DNA from: Bacteroidota bacterium | Lineage (GTDB): Bacteria; Bacteroidota; Bacteroidia; B-17B0; Aurantibacillaceae | Assembly: GCA_021155905.1 (NCBI GenBank) | Contig: JAJNBG010000017.1 | Location: 1 to 64,000 of the forward strand | Length of the DNA: 64,000 nucleotides | Direction of reading: 5' to 3' | Shown here: piece after piece, positions 9,301-19,075 of the stretch | Layout of the letters: the number at the start of each line of letters is the position of its first letter | Numbering within the stretch: position 1 is the first letter of the stretch | Translations under genes and position numbers: made by a program | The notes under the pieces: model-generated | What the model was told of the DNA's origin: nothing | Database searches by the model: none | Seen by the model: only the letters and a program-made list of their open reading frames with translations

Positions 9301-12300
9301 AATTGTTTGGTGTTTTGGCTAATAACCATACGGCCCAACTTATCATACCAGAAGCGCGTGCTGTAGAGCCCGCTTTCGTCATTAAACAAAAGGGCATGGC
9401 GCTTATAGGTCGTCGCGGTGTTCTTAAAGCTTCCTGCTAAAAAGCCCTGCGTGCGTGTGCCAAAAGCGATAGCTTTAAAATGAACGTCAGTGGCGTTGCG
9501 GCCAAGGTATGTTTCCTGGCATAAACTGAACCATACTATTTTGTCTGTAAATAAGCCCGGGGACAAGGAGCTCTCAATATTAGCCGCAAGAATACATTTG
9601 ATGGCTTTACCACTATTTCCTACAGCATACCCAACACGGTCATCGTGAAAATACACGTCGTTGAAAATATCCGTGGTTGCTATTCCCAATGATTGTTTCA
9701 CAAAGGCAGCACCAAAAGGTTTATAATAAATATTGCCCGCAGTTCCCACGGCCATAAAACCATTATTTTTGAAGACATGTACCGCGTTAAATTGATATAG
9801 AGTAGCACCCGTAGGGTTGCCAAGGCTAGCAATCACATAGGAACTTCCGCTTGCAGTAACTGATAAAGCAAACGCTTTTGAGCCAACGATCACACCGTAA
9901 CCGCTTTGGTTAAAATTAATGTCATTGAAATTAACAGTTGCCGGTACTCCGGTCGGTGTACTAAGATTAACAGGAATCGAGTTGTTGTTCACCAAAGCAA
10001 CGTATTTACCGGCTCCGATAATAAGAGCCTTATTGGCACCGGTACTATACACTTTAGAAACCAAAGGCAGGCTCGATTTAGGAAGCACTACCTGCCAGTT
10101 ACCACCGGCATTGTTGGTATGACGTAATACGTAACCACTATCCACCACATATCCGTTATTGTTATCATAAAAATGAACCGCTTTTAACGGATGTGTATAA
10201 ATCTCATTGATATTCATACTAAAGGCGCCATTGTACATCATCACACCACTGTTTTTTCCAACGGCAATTGCCATGGCTGCACCTGGTACCAATGCCGCAC
10301 CATTTAATGCACCGTTAGGACAAACATTAGGGTTAACAGCCATAGACGGCACTGTATTATAACTTCCCACAAAAATGATTTTGCCTGCCTGTGTCGTAAC
10401 AATTCCACCCTGTGTAGCCGGATCAATGGCCACGTCGGTTAAATTATCCGAAATCAAAGTATTCACCGGTGTCACCACAGGATTAGCCGTAACAGCATTA
10501 GTCATGGCATATAGCTTACCACCATTCGCAGCAATTAAACCGGCTTGTGTGTTATCCGTTTTAAGAGCATTCAGTTTCTGAGAAGTTCCGGTGTTTGCTA
10601 ACTGCCAGTTTGAGCCGGCGTTTGTCGTGTACCATTGTGTTCCATCATTACCTACAGCAACGATATTACCGGCAGTACTAACAGCAATGTCATTCAAAGG
10701 CAAAGGTTTAACTTTATCGGTCACCGTTGTCCAGTTTATGTTTGTGTTTGCTGCAGTTACACCAGAACCATGGAGAAGCGTACCATTAGCACCAGCTATT
10801 AATAACTCACCGCCTGTATTATTCATATCAATCGAGTGAATGGTTTGGGTTGTGCCAGGCGAAGTCATTGCCAGTGCATTTACCGTTGTACCACTGTAAA
10901 TAACAGAGTACACCCTTTTACTTGTATTGTCGTATGCATAAAACTCGGGAGTGTTATTTCCATTCGCGCAGGTAATATCCGTAAAATTAGTTCCGGCTAC
11001 GTTAATAGCGGTATAAACCGGCGTAGTATTATAAGCCCTGTAAAACTGGTAAAGAATACCGTTATTACCAAGCATAATACCCTGTACAATAGGGCTTGCG
11101 CCAGTTGACACAGCGATGAGTCCTTTTTTAAAGCCTCCGGTTACCGCCGTATTAAAGGTTGTCCAGCTAGGTGATGAAACCATGGCATCGTACGTAAAAT
11201 ATACATTTGATGTATTACTCACAACCAAGGAAGGCAATTTAGAAGTGACAAACACTGCGTCCGCGCTGCTAAAATCATCTGTAGTAGTACCAATGCTGCC
11301 ATTGATGTTGATCATACCAAAAGGTGGGGCAGTCATTACAATTTTTGCAACCAATCCGTTCTCACCCGCTGCAATAGCTTTGCCTACTGCATAGGATTGA
11401 ATGGTAGTATAGTAATTGCCGGGCGCACTCAACAGAGCCCAGGTATTTCCTCCATCAAAAGTTTTGTAAACAGCTGCTTTTCCAGGTAATACCTCAATTA
11501 AGGCTACCCCGTTAGAAGCATCTTTAAAGTATATATCTTCGAACTTATAAGGCTGGTTAGTCGCCACTAATGTCCACGCGCTGGTTGGAGCTGTAGAACG
11601 TAATAATGTTCCGTCATAACCAACTGCATATGCTATACCGGTAGATATGTACTGCACACGTTTCAGGTCATTGGCTGCAAAATTATTCTGCGCAGTCCAG
11701 GCCAAACCATTCGTACTCGTATATATTTTACCTATGCCCTGGTTGGTTACACTGGCAAAATATTTTGAACCATCAAACGTTAAGCCTGTTATTGTGTCTT
11801 TATCCACGAAGCCGGTAGCGGCAGCGTAGGTCAAGCCTCCATCGGTTGTTTTATAGACACCGCCGTTTACACCTACAGGTTTGATACCGCCAATAATACC
11901 TGTGGTAGCACTTGTAAAGTAAAGATCAGTAAGTTGACCAAAATACTGTGTAGACGCATTATACAGGGTCGTCAATACATCCCACGACATACCGCCATCA
12001 AGTGTTTTAAATACCAATCCGTAATTGGATACTGCATAACCCACAGAGGATGTTACCATTTGTATTTTTTGCATATCGCCGCCCGCAAGGCCTTTGACAC
12101 GTGCCCAGTTCTGGCCGCCATCATTGGTGGTATATACATACCCCCTGTTCACAACATCACTACCAATGGTACGTTTCAAATAACCGGTTAAATAACCTTT
12201 ACTGGACGTAACATACTGCACACTGTTAATCACAAGGTCAGCATCAAGTCCGTTCGGCAAAGTGCTTTCACAGATATCCATTTTATCATGATCCGGCATA

Positions 12301-15300
12301 TCCTGTCTTACCAGTTGGTTAAGACTGTTATATTCATAGGTCGTAGCCATACGGTGCTCCGTAAAAATAGTTTGCGTATTGGTCAATCGTCCCTGTTGCA
12401 CTTTAATTTCATCAGCCGAAGTTGGTGAATTGATATTCAGAAACTTGATACCTTCCGGCGGAATAGTTTTAACTAAATTACCGGCCTGGTCGTAATAATA
12501 TAACGTAAAATGAAACTCTTTGTCCGTATAATTATATTCAAAACTCTCAAATGGCTTTAAGCAATGCGCATTGTATCTGGAGATGATTGACGTCATCGTG
12601 CTATCCCTGTATTGATTAAATTGGTTAATCGCATTTTGGGTAGCAACGGCAATCAGCTGAACCACACACGGACTCTGCGTGTGAGGTACAGACGGAAACT
12701 CAAATGCAACGGATGGTGGTGTACGTGTACATGGCACAGGGGTACAGGAATTTGGAAGAGAAAGAATCGTTTTTAACTCTTCATCTGTATATTGATAACC
12801 ATTAAGCAAAGCAGTAAGACCGGCAATGAATTTCTCTGCGCAGTTACAATATTTTGCAGAAAATTCTTCCCAGGAATAAATTGGAATAACGGGATACTTC
12901 TTGTTACCGTATTTGATCGCAAGATCATTATATGTTGTTACGATGGATCTGTAATCTCTATACAAAATTTTACAGGAGTCGGTAACAGGAGGATAAACTG
13001 TATGCGAGCAACCACTATAGTGATCAATATCTACAGGAGGAGCAACCTCTTTCGAATATTTGGCCATGTATATGTAGCCGTTAAGGTAATTAATATAGTC
13101 AATGACGCAATCGCAGTATCCTGCTGCTGCAAAGGATTCAAATGTAGGGTAAAGACCAGCGTTAAGCATTATGCCAGAACCCTGGGCGTATGGCGAGTCA
13201 TTATACTGTTTTATTTTTTCGAGAAAAATAATATAATTACGATGACAAAATTTTGGATTGATATCTGTCTGTGGATTCGAACAATCCTTTATAGATTCCA
13301 ATGCCGGTGGACAGGAAGTAGAAGCGTTTGCAAGGCCGTTTATGTAATTACTAAACAAGGTTAAACCCTGAAGGGTGCAACATAAATTATTTTTTTCAAT
13401 AACATCATATCCGTAAAGAGGATGCATGATATTCGCTTCCTTACATGCCTTCTGCAAGATTTCATCGGATGAGAACTCCTTGTAAACGCTTACATAATGT
13501 TCATACAGCGCTTTGCAGGAATCAGGCGAAGGAGTCGTACCCGGGTTAATACTGAAATACTGATAAATGGTTTTAGGGGTAGTATTTCCTATAGGATACT
13601 CCTTAAGATAATTAATATATTCAAACACAACATCACATAATTTATTCGCATAAAAAGAACTGTCAGTTATTGGATATAGTAGAGAGGAGCCGGCATTCGC
13701 AGCTCTGCCGTTATAAGCATTTATTGATTTAGCGTAACGGTCGTACTCCTTTGTACAATTTGTAAAGTTACCATATTTATAGACGAACTTATTAATCTCA
13801 AGGTAAGATGTACTGTCGATCGTTGCATCAAAATTTTTCACAAACTTGATATACTCATCAGCATTTGCATATCCCTTTTCAGAAAAAGACATATATGACA
13901 TCGGTTTCACGTGACTGACGTTTAACGTATCCCATCCATTATCCAGGTTTAATGAATCAAGCGCCGTTTTATACTGTTTGTAAACGGTTATCGCCGGATC
14001 AAAATAAGCTTTGCCATGTAAAACATCTATGCTGTCTTTTGTTCCGTTACCGGTCGCAGCAGGTTCATCACACACAGTGCAATTTTTCAGAGGAAAACAG
14101 CTTTTCCCCCATACCGTATCTTTTACTACAGAACCGTTATGCAGGTATGTTCCAATGAAATAAAAGTCATGATAATTCTGATTCGCGTCAAACGGAGGAA
14201 TGCCTGTTAAACTACTAACTGCAGTAAGTTCACTGAAATTAACCGGTTGTGCATTAGGGTGATGCAGGTTATGATATAATTCAAACTGGCATGCATTATT
14301 TGTTTTGAATTTTAACGTATCGAAACTGGTAGTTGTTCCATTATCATAATCGTAAGTGCTACTCGTTGAAGTCAAGGTATTGGTGAAGTAACTCTGCAGC
14401 AACGATGTAAAATTCATTTGTGTGAACAAGTTAATATTTCCGGTAAAAGGTTTGGCCGTCAAACATTCATTTAATAATTTTTCAAGATCAGCTCTTACCT
14501 TGTGCTCTGTTAACTGACAGTCCGGATTCTCAGGGAAACCGCATTCACCCATGCTCATTCCCTTTGTTACAGTAGGTGTTATTTTTTCGGCTTTTCCTTC
14601 CAGTGTGGCAATTTTAACGCCATTGATATCCATCCCATCCATTTTAAACAGGTTGTTGTAATTACTGCGAATGTTGGAATAACTAACAATATTGGGTGCC
14701 GCCGATGATGGGGTTATACTGATGGTTGTGAAAACCAACTTTGTTCCGGAATTTGCGTTGTCATATATTTCAACCACATTTGAAGATGCCGCGTTCCAGA
14801 TGATATTGTTATTTGGCAATCCTAAAGCGTTTTTGACAGTCGCGCTTATCACTGGCGCAACGGTTGTATTGGCACTGATATTATAATTTGTTTGTGTAGC
14901 TAATCCATTGGCAAGCATCACATTAGCAAGATTCATAACGTCAACAGCGAATTGATTTGGCTGGCATTGTGGTTCAAACTGGCAACCGTGAATGTCGATA
15001 CAGCTGCTTCCCATAATAGTCGCAGTCGCAAGCGTATTACTTCCGGTAAGGTATGTCGCAACAATCTTAAAATAATCGAGTCCCCCAGAGGTGTGATCAT
15101 AGCTTAAACTTTGAAATGATTGAAGGCTGGTGAAGCTGGTGATCGGTGAACCTGTTATATCCAGTGTTACAGTACATTGGTTAAGGTTGGTATTCGGATT
15201 GATAATATTTGCCGTTAAAAGGTTCCCGGCAGTAGAAACAACTTTCCATTTATAATTAATGAAAACTGAAGGTGAGTTGCCACCGTTTACAGCGTTATAC

Positions 15301-18300
15301 AGATCAGGATTAAACGCAGAAATTGTATTTAACTGCACTTGAGCGGCCGGATAAAAATAATGGCCCTGTACCATTGTATTTAGAAAACCCTGTAACTGGA
15401 ATGCCATAGGGCACTGACCTGTTTGCTGATACACCTGGTAAGCTACGTTAGATGTGCTTAATCCTGAATTGGCAGGATCAATAAATCTTTTTTGATGAGT
15501 TTGAGAATTTGTAAAATTATAGTAACTATAAAAGGAACACGGTTGAGAAAAATCATATGAAGGCGAATTAAACGGAGTACCATACATTCCGGCACTGAAC
15601 GGGCTATAGCTGCTATTGCCAATGCAGGCATTACATCCTCCTAAAAAGTCTGAACTAATCATGGACGTATTTAATGAGTTGGCGATGTGCTTTGCGAAAA
15701 AGTTCATCCGGTTAAACTGAAGTTTACGCTTTTCGGAGATATAGAAATTCTTATAAGTTTCCCATTCCTTATTCCTGATACTGTCATTCTTAAATGTCGC
15801 ATTAGGTACACTTGCTGCATAAAAGTTGGAACCAAAATCTATGCATTGTGGTGTAGGTGTCGAATAAAAATTATTTCCACAGCGGGAAACGTATGCGGCA
15901 ATCTGTTCCATTGTATAAGGGACGCCGTTTATCGTTTGATAATTATTAATTTTATTTTGCATTTGAGCAACCAGAGGGTCATGATCATATACATATGGAA
16001 AAGTTGTATAACTGTAATTAAACGGCCCCTTAAATTCCTCATAACCCACCGGGTTTGTCAGGATCGGATCGTATGTATGTGGTGGGCCAGAAGAAATGAA
16101 CCAATTGTTAATTTTCTTAGTTCCGGGTATTATAAATTTATTGTTTGTTGCCGTTACAAAATCGGAAGAAACCATCAATAAGCTATCAAATTGCTCTGAA
16201 CTTCTGTTATCAGAACCCATTTTTCTACTTTGGTCTTTGCAGGCAATATAATACGCATACTCAGGATGATACATCACTAAGGACTTCGCAAAGTAAGTGT
16301 TCCAAATTGGCACAAAATCATTCAAATACGTTAAATTTTCCGGATAAGTATAATACTGTCCCGTGATATTATCCAAAAATACCAAAGCCGTGTTGTCTAC
16401 ATTCGGCGACCAACCACTTGGGTTTAGTGCGGTTGAAAATACGTTCACTTTTTTTCTGACACCATTATCATCCAGGTAGGAATGATGAATAACCCCATTC
16501 ATTACCAAACGAGGTTGTTTCCAATGAGCCTGTGAAGTGGTCATGTTGGCAGTCAGCATATTGCTTGTATTAAAAACAGAATGGGTCTGACCACCGGCCG
16601 TAATAGTTCCCTGCTGGTTGTCTATTTTACCATAAATTCCTCCCGGACTAACATCGATCAGCATCATCTCAAAAGCGTTCTGGCAAATTGTACGATCACG
16701 GCAAGGCTCAAGACACTTATCCATTAAGAAATCGTACTGAATATCGCTACCTTTTCCTGATGATACAAAATCGTCTTTTGTTCCGAGCGCTGCAGCGCAA
16801 GCGGAACATGAGCCGTAACACGAAGACGTGTCTACGCTTGCCACCGCATCATGAATAAACTGATTTCGCGTTTTAAAACATGAATTATAAACAGAGTCAA
16901 GATAATTCTTTACATAAAAATCACGGGCGTCTTTGTTTATCGTTAAGATTTTGCTTACGGTATAAACTCCCGGTGTAAACTGAAAATTCAGGTTTTCGGT
17001 TATATTTGTTTTCGATGGAGCAATACAATTCATGGTAAATCCATCAGGACTCGGGCTTAAATGACCAACACGTTTATTAACCGGATTGGAAGTCCCACCT
17101 TGTGGTGTCACAATTGCGCCACATTCATCTGTTACTTTTATTTCCAGGTCATAAATACAGCTAATGCAATAATTCTGACGAAGGCATGGATCCTTCAATG
17201 TGTCAATTTTTAAATTATACGTAAAATTATAGGAGCTATTATAGCTTACAGATAACTGCGTACTGAATTCAATCCCATCCTGTAGCGGAGTAATTTTATT
17301 AGATAAGCTGTTTCCGGCGGCATTCTTATTAAATGCATCCACTGTAAAAGGCACAGCAGCAGCACCAGCGCTTGCCAATGGCTCCATAATAATATTACCC
17401 GACGCATCCGTCGGTGGGTTGCCGGCAAGAGAGGTCGCAATGGTTTTACCTTCCTGGTTCATATAGGAAATGCTGGCTTGTCCGTTGGCATCGATTACCG
17501 TATTCTTTTTATAGTGCGCAGCATCTCCAACTTCAGAACCAAATAAGCGGTCAAGCTGAATTTGATTTGGTTGCGCATAAATGTATTTTGTTTCATGTTT
17601 AGTTCCTAGCTGGAATGATTGTCCAACACCGGATTGAGAGCGTATTCTGCCGGTATTGTCCGGTGTATATTCTATCTGTGAAAATGGATACATCTCTGCA
17701 TTTGGCACAAAAGCCTGGTATCCTGTTTTATCAGGATTATAACCGGAATAGTAACGGGAAGATCCTGATAAGGTATCCATTTTCCCCGTAGCTGATAAAC
17801 AAGGTGCAGTGCCGTCAATATCAAAATCAAATCGGGAATATTCTTTTCCTGCCATGTTCTGATTATAGTCGGGATAAAATTTAAGAGCCGGCTCTACATA
17901 CGTTGTCGTACAATTGGGAAAAATAACAGGTGTAGGCAAAACATTAATAGCGGGTCTTCCCTGAAAATCATAAATGGTTTCCCCTACTATGACATTTTTA
18001 TCGGAGTTCACCTTGGTCACCGACTGCCGGTTATGCAGACTTCCATCAAAATAACTGATGACTTCTTTCTTCTTGCCTTCCTCGGCAAAGGTTGCCGAGT
18101 ATTGCCAGTTCTTCGATTTTTCATGCTCTTGTTGATTATAGTATACAGCAGCAGAAGGCATACTCGCTAATCCGATTACATCCAATGATGTCCAGTCGCT
18201 ATAAATATATTTATCAGGGTTTAAATAATCTCTGCCAACGGCCCTCACACGAAACGCAATATATCCTTTCTCATAAGTTAAACTAATGCGGTAACTCTGT

Positions 18301-19052
18301 TCGGCCCCATCTGTCGTAATCCTCGTGGAATTTGATTTAAAATTTGCAGACAAAGCATTCATTGGGATAAACGATGTTGACGTTAATCCATAATTGTTCA
18401 CATAGGTCCATTCCAATTGGTATTCCTCCGCTCCGATGATTGTTGACCAGTTAACCTGTAATTCATCGACATTATTACCCGCATCACAATCCGTATTTAA
18501 TTCGTCTATACTTGAAATAGTTGGATGTGTTCCTGCAAACTGATAGTACCGTGTAATATAAATATTTGACTCAAGAAAAACATATTCAGGCAAGGTGGTA
18601 GTATAAACACCATTAATGAATATACTGTCAATTATCATTTTAACCTTGTAACCATCCACATCTTTAAAAATGGATTGATCAATTGTTTGGCGACTATAAC
18701 GGTTATCTGAGGTTACAGTCAGGTTGGCAATTTGGGTAGGCATTGGATTGCCGTTTACATCCCATCTAAGAATTCTTATTTTGGTTCTAACACTTGTTGG
18801 CGAGGCCAAAAAGGTTTTATTGTCTTTATCAAGATTTAAAATTACCAGGTTGCGGACATTATAATCTGCAATTCCTGAAGCAATAGGTGTTGGCTCAAAA
18901 GTTTCCGCTTCCGCTGAAGGCGTGCCAATAGTCACTACGTTGGTTGCAGTACTTTTTAGAATTCCTGATTGCGGATGAACTTCTGATCCATACAATACGG
19001 TAGTAGCTACTAATAAGCAACCAGTGATAAAGTGTTTGATGTAATTCGCCAT
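6297..19052 (-). CDS. giant RHS/YD-repeat surface protein with inserted Ycf48/BNR-type propeller and variable C-terminal tip
   Basis: The 4251-aa protein starts with a signal peptide (about 1-28). Fibronectin-like segments follow (about 150-290), then a conserved block with NWQYSATFAEEGKKKEVISY and YDFQGRPAINVLP (about 311-370). Next is a long Cys-bearing region (about 650-2170). YD motifs (YYYDQAGNLVKTIPPEG; YEYNSLNQLVRQDMPD) lie at about 2175-2257. A beta-propeller-like stretch of BNR/Ycf48 motifs (YTTNDGGQNW, FKTLDGGMSW, YKTFDGGNTW) spans about 2265-3175. The YD shell resumes with FWYDKLGRMVISQN near 3235. The RHS core (YGFNGKENDKES, GLRIYNPALGKFLSVDPLTK, NSPIRFTDMDG) spans about 3947-4013. 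The last 236 residues differ in style: a Gly/Ala-rich hydrophobic segment, then GYDILDAGGGTNSTFYNMEK near the end. The known family role is a closed YD-repeat cage carrying a C-terminal effector. Toxin activity here is inferred. There is no T9SS sorting domain. Confidence 0.9.
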   Translation of the reverse strand: MANYIKHFITGCLLVATTVLYGSEVHPQSGILKSTATNVVTIGTPSAEAETFEPTPIASGIADYNVRNLVILNLDKDNKTFLASPTSVRTKIRILRWDVNGNPMPTQIANLTVTSDNRYSRQTIDQSIFKDVDGYKVKMIIDSIFINGVYTTTLPEYVFLESNIYITRYYQFAGTHPTISSIDELNTDCDAGNNVDELQVNWSTIIGAEEYQLEWTYVNNYGLTSTSFIPMNALSANFKSNSTRITTDGAEQSYRISLTYEKGYIAFRVRAVGRDYLNPDKYIYSDWTSLDVIGLASMPSAAVYYNQQEHEKSKNWQYSATFAEEGKKKEVISYFDGSLHNRQSVTKVNSDKNVIVGETIYDFQGRPAINVLPTPVIFPNCTTTYVEPALKFYPDYNQNMAGKEYSRFDFDIDGTAPCLSATGKMDTLSGSSRYYSGYNPDKTGYQAFVPNAEMYPFSQIEYTPDNTGRIRSQSGVGQSFQLGTKHETKYIYAQPNQIQLDRLFGSEVGDAAHYKKNTVIDANGQASISYMNQEGKTIATSLAGNPPTDASGNIIMEPLASAGAAAVPFTVDAFNKNAAGNSLSNKITPLQDGIEFSTQLSVSYNSSYNFTYNLKIDTLKDPCLRQNYCISCIYDLEIKVTDECGAIVTPQGGTSNPVNKRVGHLSPSPDGFTMNCIAPSKTNITENLNFQFTPGVYTVSKILTINKDARDFYVKNYLDSVYNSCFKTRNQFIHDAVASVDTSSCYGSCSACAAALGTKDDFVSSGKGSDIQYDFLMDKCLEPCRDRTICQNAFEMMLIDVSPGGIYGKIDNQQGTITAGGQTHSVFNTSNMLTANMTTSQAHWKQPRLVMNGVIHHSYLDDNGVRKKVNVFSTALNPSGWSPNVDNTALVFLDNITGQYYTYPENLTYLNDFVPIWNTYFAKSLVMYHPEYAYYIACKDQSRKMGSDNRSSEQFDSLLMVSSDFVTATNNKFIIPGTKKINNWFISSGPPHTYDPILTNPVGYEEFKGPFNYSYTTFPYVYDHDPLVAQMQNKINNYQTINGVPYTMEQIAAYVSRCGNNFYSTPTPQCIDFGSNFYAASVPNATFKNDSIRNKEWETYKNFYISEKRKLQFNRMNFFAKHIANSLNTSMISSDFLGGCNACIGNSSYSPFSAGMYGTPFNSPSYDFSQPCSFYSYYNFTNSQTHQKRFIDPANSGLSTSNVAYQVYQQTGQCPMAFQLQGFLNTMVQGHYFYPAAQVQLNTISAFNPDLYNAVNGGNSPSVFINYKWKVVSTAGNLLTANIINPNTNLNQCTVTLDITGSPITSFTSLQSFQSLSYDHTSGGLDYFKIVATYLTGSNTLATATIMGSSCIDIHGCQFEPQCQPNQFAVDVMNLANVMLANGLATQTNYNISANTTVAPVISATVKNALGLPNNNIIWNAASSNVVEIYDNANSGTKLVFTTISITPSSAAPNIVSYSNIRSNYNNLFKMDGMDINGVKIATLEGKAEKITPTVTKGMSMGECGFPENPDCQLTEHKVRADLEKLLNECLTAKPFTGNINLFTQMNFTSLLQSYFTNTLTSTSSTYDYDNGTTTSFDTLKFKTNNACQFELYHNLHHPNAQPVNFSELTAVSSLTGIPPFDANQNYHDFYFIGTYLHNGSVVKDTVWGKSCFPLKNCTVCDEPAATGNGTKDSIDVLHGKAYFDPAITVYKQYKTALDSLNLDNGWDTLNVSHVKPMSYMSFSEKGYANADEYIKFVKNFDATIDSTSYLEINKFVYKYGNFTNCTKEYDRYAKSINAYNGRAANAGSSLLYPITDSSFYANKLCDVVFEYINYLKEYPIGNTTPKTIYQYFSINPGTTPSPDSCKALYEHYVSVYKEFSSDEILQKACKEANIMHPLYGYDVIEKNNLCCTLQGLTLFSNYINGLANASTSCPPALESIKDCSNPQTDINPKFCHRNYIIFLEKIKQYNDSPYAQGSGIMLNAGLYPTFESFAAAGYCDCVIDYINYLNGYIYMAKYSKEVAPPVDIDHYSGCSHTVYPPVTDSCKILYRDYRSIVTTYNDLAIKYGNKKYPVIPIYSWEEFSAKYCNCAEKFIAGLTALLNGYQYTDEELKTILSLPNSCTPVPCTRTPPSVAFEFPSVPHTQSPCVVQLIAVATQNAINQFNQYRDSTMTSIISRYNAHCLKPFESFEYNYTDKEFHFTLYYYDQAGNLVKTIPPEGIKFLNINSPTSADEIKVQQGRLTNTQTIFTEHRMATTYEYNSLNQLVRQDMPDHDKMDICESTLPNGLDADLVINSVQYVTSSKGYLTGYLKRTIGSDVVNRGYVYTTNDGGQNWARVKGLAGGDMQKIQMVTSSVGYAVSNYGLVFKTLDGGMSWDVLTTLYNASTQYFGQLTDLYFTSATTGIIGGIKPVGVNGGVYKTTDGGLTYAAATGFVDKDTITGLTFDGSKYFASVTNQGIGKIYTSTNGLAWTAQNNFAANDLKRVQYISTGIAYAVGYDGTLLRSTAPTSAWTLVATNQPYKFEDIYFKDASNGVALIEVLPGKAAVYKTFDGGNTWALLSAPGNYYTTIQSYAVGKAIAAGENGLVAKIVMTAPPFGMININGSIGTTTDDFSSADAVFVTSKLPSLVVSNTSNVYFTYDAMVSSPSWTTFNTAVTGGFKKGLIAVSTGASPIVQGIMLGNNGILYQFYRAYNTTPVYTAINVAGTNFTDITCANGNNTPEFYAYDNTSKRVYSVIYSGTTVNALAMTSPGTTQTIHSIDMNNTGGELLIAGANGTLLHGSGVTAANTNINWTTVTDKVKPLPLNDIAVSTAGNIVAVGNDGTQWYTTNAGSNWQLANTGTSQKLNALKTDNTQAGLIAANGGKLYAMTNAVTANPVVTPVNTLISDNLTDVAIDPATQGGIVTTQAGKIIFVGSYNTVPSMAVNPNVCPNGALNGAALVPGAAMAIAVGKNSGVMMYNGAFSMNINEIYTHPLKAVHFYDNNNGYVVDSGYVLRHTNNAGGNWQVVLPKSSLPLVSKVYSTGANKALIIGAGKYVALVNNNSIPVNLSTPTGVPATVNFNDINFNQSGYGVIVGSKAFALSVTASGSSYVIASLGNPTGATLYQFNAVHVFKNNGFMAVGTAGNIYYKPFGAAFVKQSLGIATTDIFNDVYFHDDRVGYAVGNSGKAIKCILAANIESSLSPGLFTDKIVWFSLCQETYLGRNATDVHFKAIAFGTRTQGFLAGSFKNTATTYKRHALLFNDESGLYSTRFWYDKLGRMVISQNTKQFNKIINTTTGQKGAFSYTLYDALGRIVEVGEKYENSAITAYMKNIFGTNINGLLNLKAIDDAKLLAWVTDNTGARREVTKTYYDENIISGLPIAQDNLRKRVASISYEDVFDGNDQTYQHATHYTYDIHGNVKSIVQDNKKLYDEAYAISPTSKLLPQRFKRMNYEYDLISGKVNAARYQDGQPDAFYHFYRYDSDNRITEVYTSSYDQENLNINASTVPENPLWQRDAKYFYYAHGPLARVEYGNDKVQGVDYAYTLQGWVKGVNSNALDKTRDMGQDALAGGTYNPSNANIHKEVAQDAYGYTLNYYQGDYRAINVQRWSQVPDRFEANAPITSTLKTNRYDLYNGNIGSMVTSIVNLDSTLAGIPKAQLPKPLGNAYKYDQLNRLKKAVSFNNIDMGNNVWENTGQLVSNMYGNTFTYDANGNILNQNRRDENGNEFEALKYKYNKENNGAGQLIQNRLYHVSDHPGYTSLKSDDIDSVGIFNANNLTVNINNNYVYDEIGNLVKDIAEQVDKIEWTVYGKIKSITRTSGSTKDNLVFDYDVAGNRVAKYVSDNGNNLKRITYYLRDAQGNVMSVYEQKNIASTGGGAPSVSFMLEEQHLYANSRIGMNTPDKQMIDALMASNGSVLVHYTGNKQFEQVNHLGNVVGVITDKKIPVDEDADNLTDYYQADITSTSDYSAFGVKQYNRGFSFASYRYGFNGKENDKESVGTGNGTQDYGLRIYNPALGKFLSVDPLTKDYPFFSPYQFAGNSPIRFTDMDGAEPFDPMGMQLHYYYMGEIAKKNGEDPVKYVKAQTKNMAIAQVAGTVIGAAIITIPYWAVQGITYINTPHGQQMVMEGTSLLANLVYDGPDDPFPTAGPGGEIGKYFKGLFKTPIADVGSWLKASGVENFKFVKGAKGGMTAVIGQGMGMVNKVAGGLKNALTFTPTKAANEEWNALLKQYEGKIIPDNVVKGTQVFKENKTWIENVKKEGYDILDAGGGTNSTFYNMEKEAVYGEKK
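12780..13790 (-). repeat. Cys-containing helical repeats inside the giant RHS protein
   Basis: Four diverged units of about 75-100 residues each pair two helix-like motifs. The first is C-x3-Y-x2-Y (CTKEYDRYAKSINAYN, DSCKALYEHYVSVYKEF, CHRNYIIFLEKIKQYND, DSCKILYRDYRSIVTTYND). The second is a Cys-led helix (LCDVVFEYINYLKEY, LCCTLQGLTLFSNYINGL, YCDCVIDYINYLNGY, YCNCAEKFIAGLTALLNGY). A possible degenerate fifth copy lies upstream (YKQYKTALDSL, ANADEYIKFVKNF). I know no named domain with this pattern. Disulfide-stabilised helical hairpins are a plausible reading for an exported protein. Confidence 0.6.
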
Positions 19053-19075
19053 AAAATTAAAATATCGTTGTTATA

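Noticed and set aside
12792..13364. 190-codon open frame on the plus strand
   Set aside because: It is antisense to the giant RHS gene, is Cys/Ile/Arg-rich without a domain, and has no promoter; the minus strand carries clear family motifs here.
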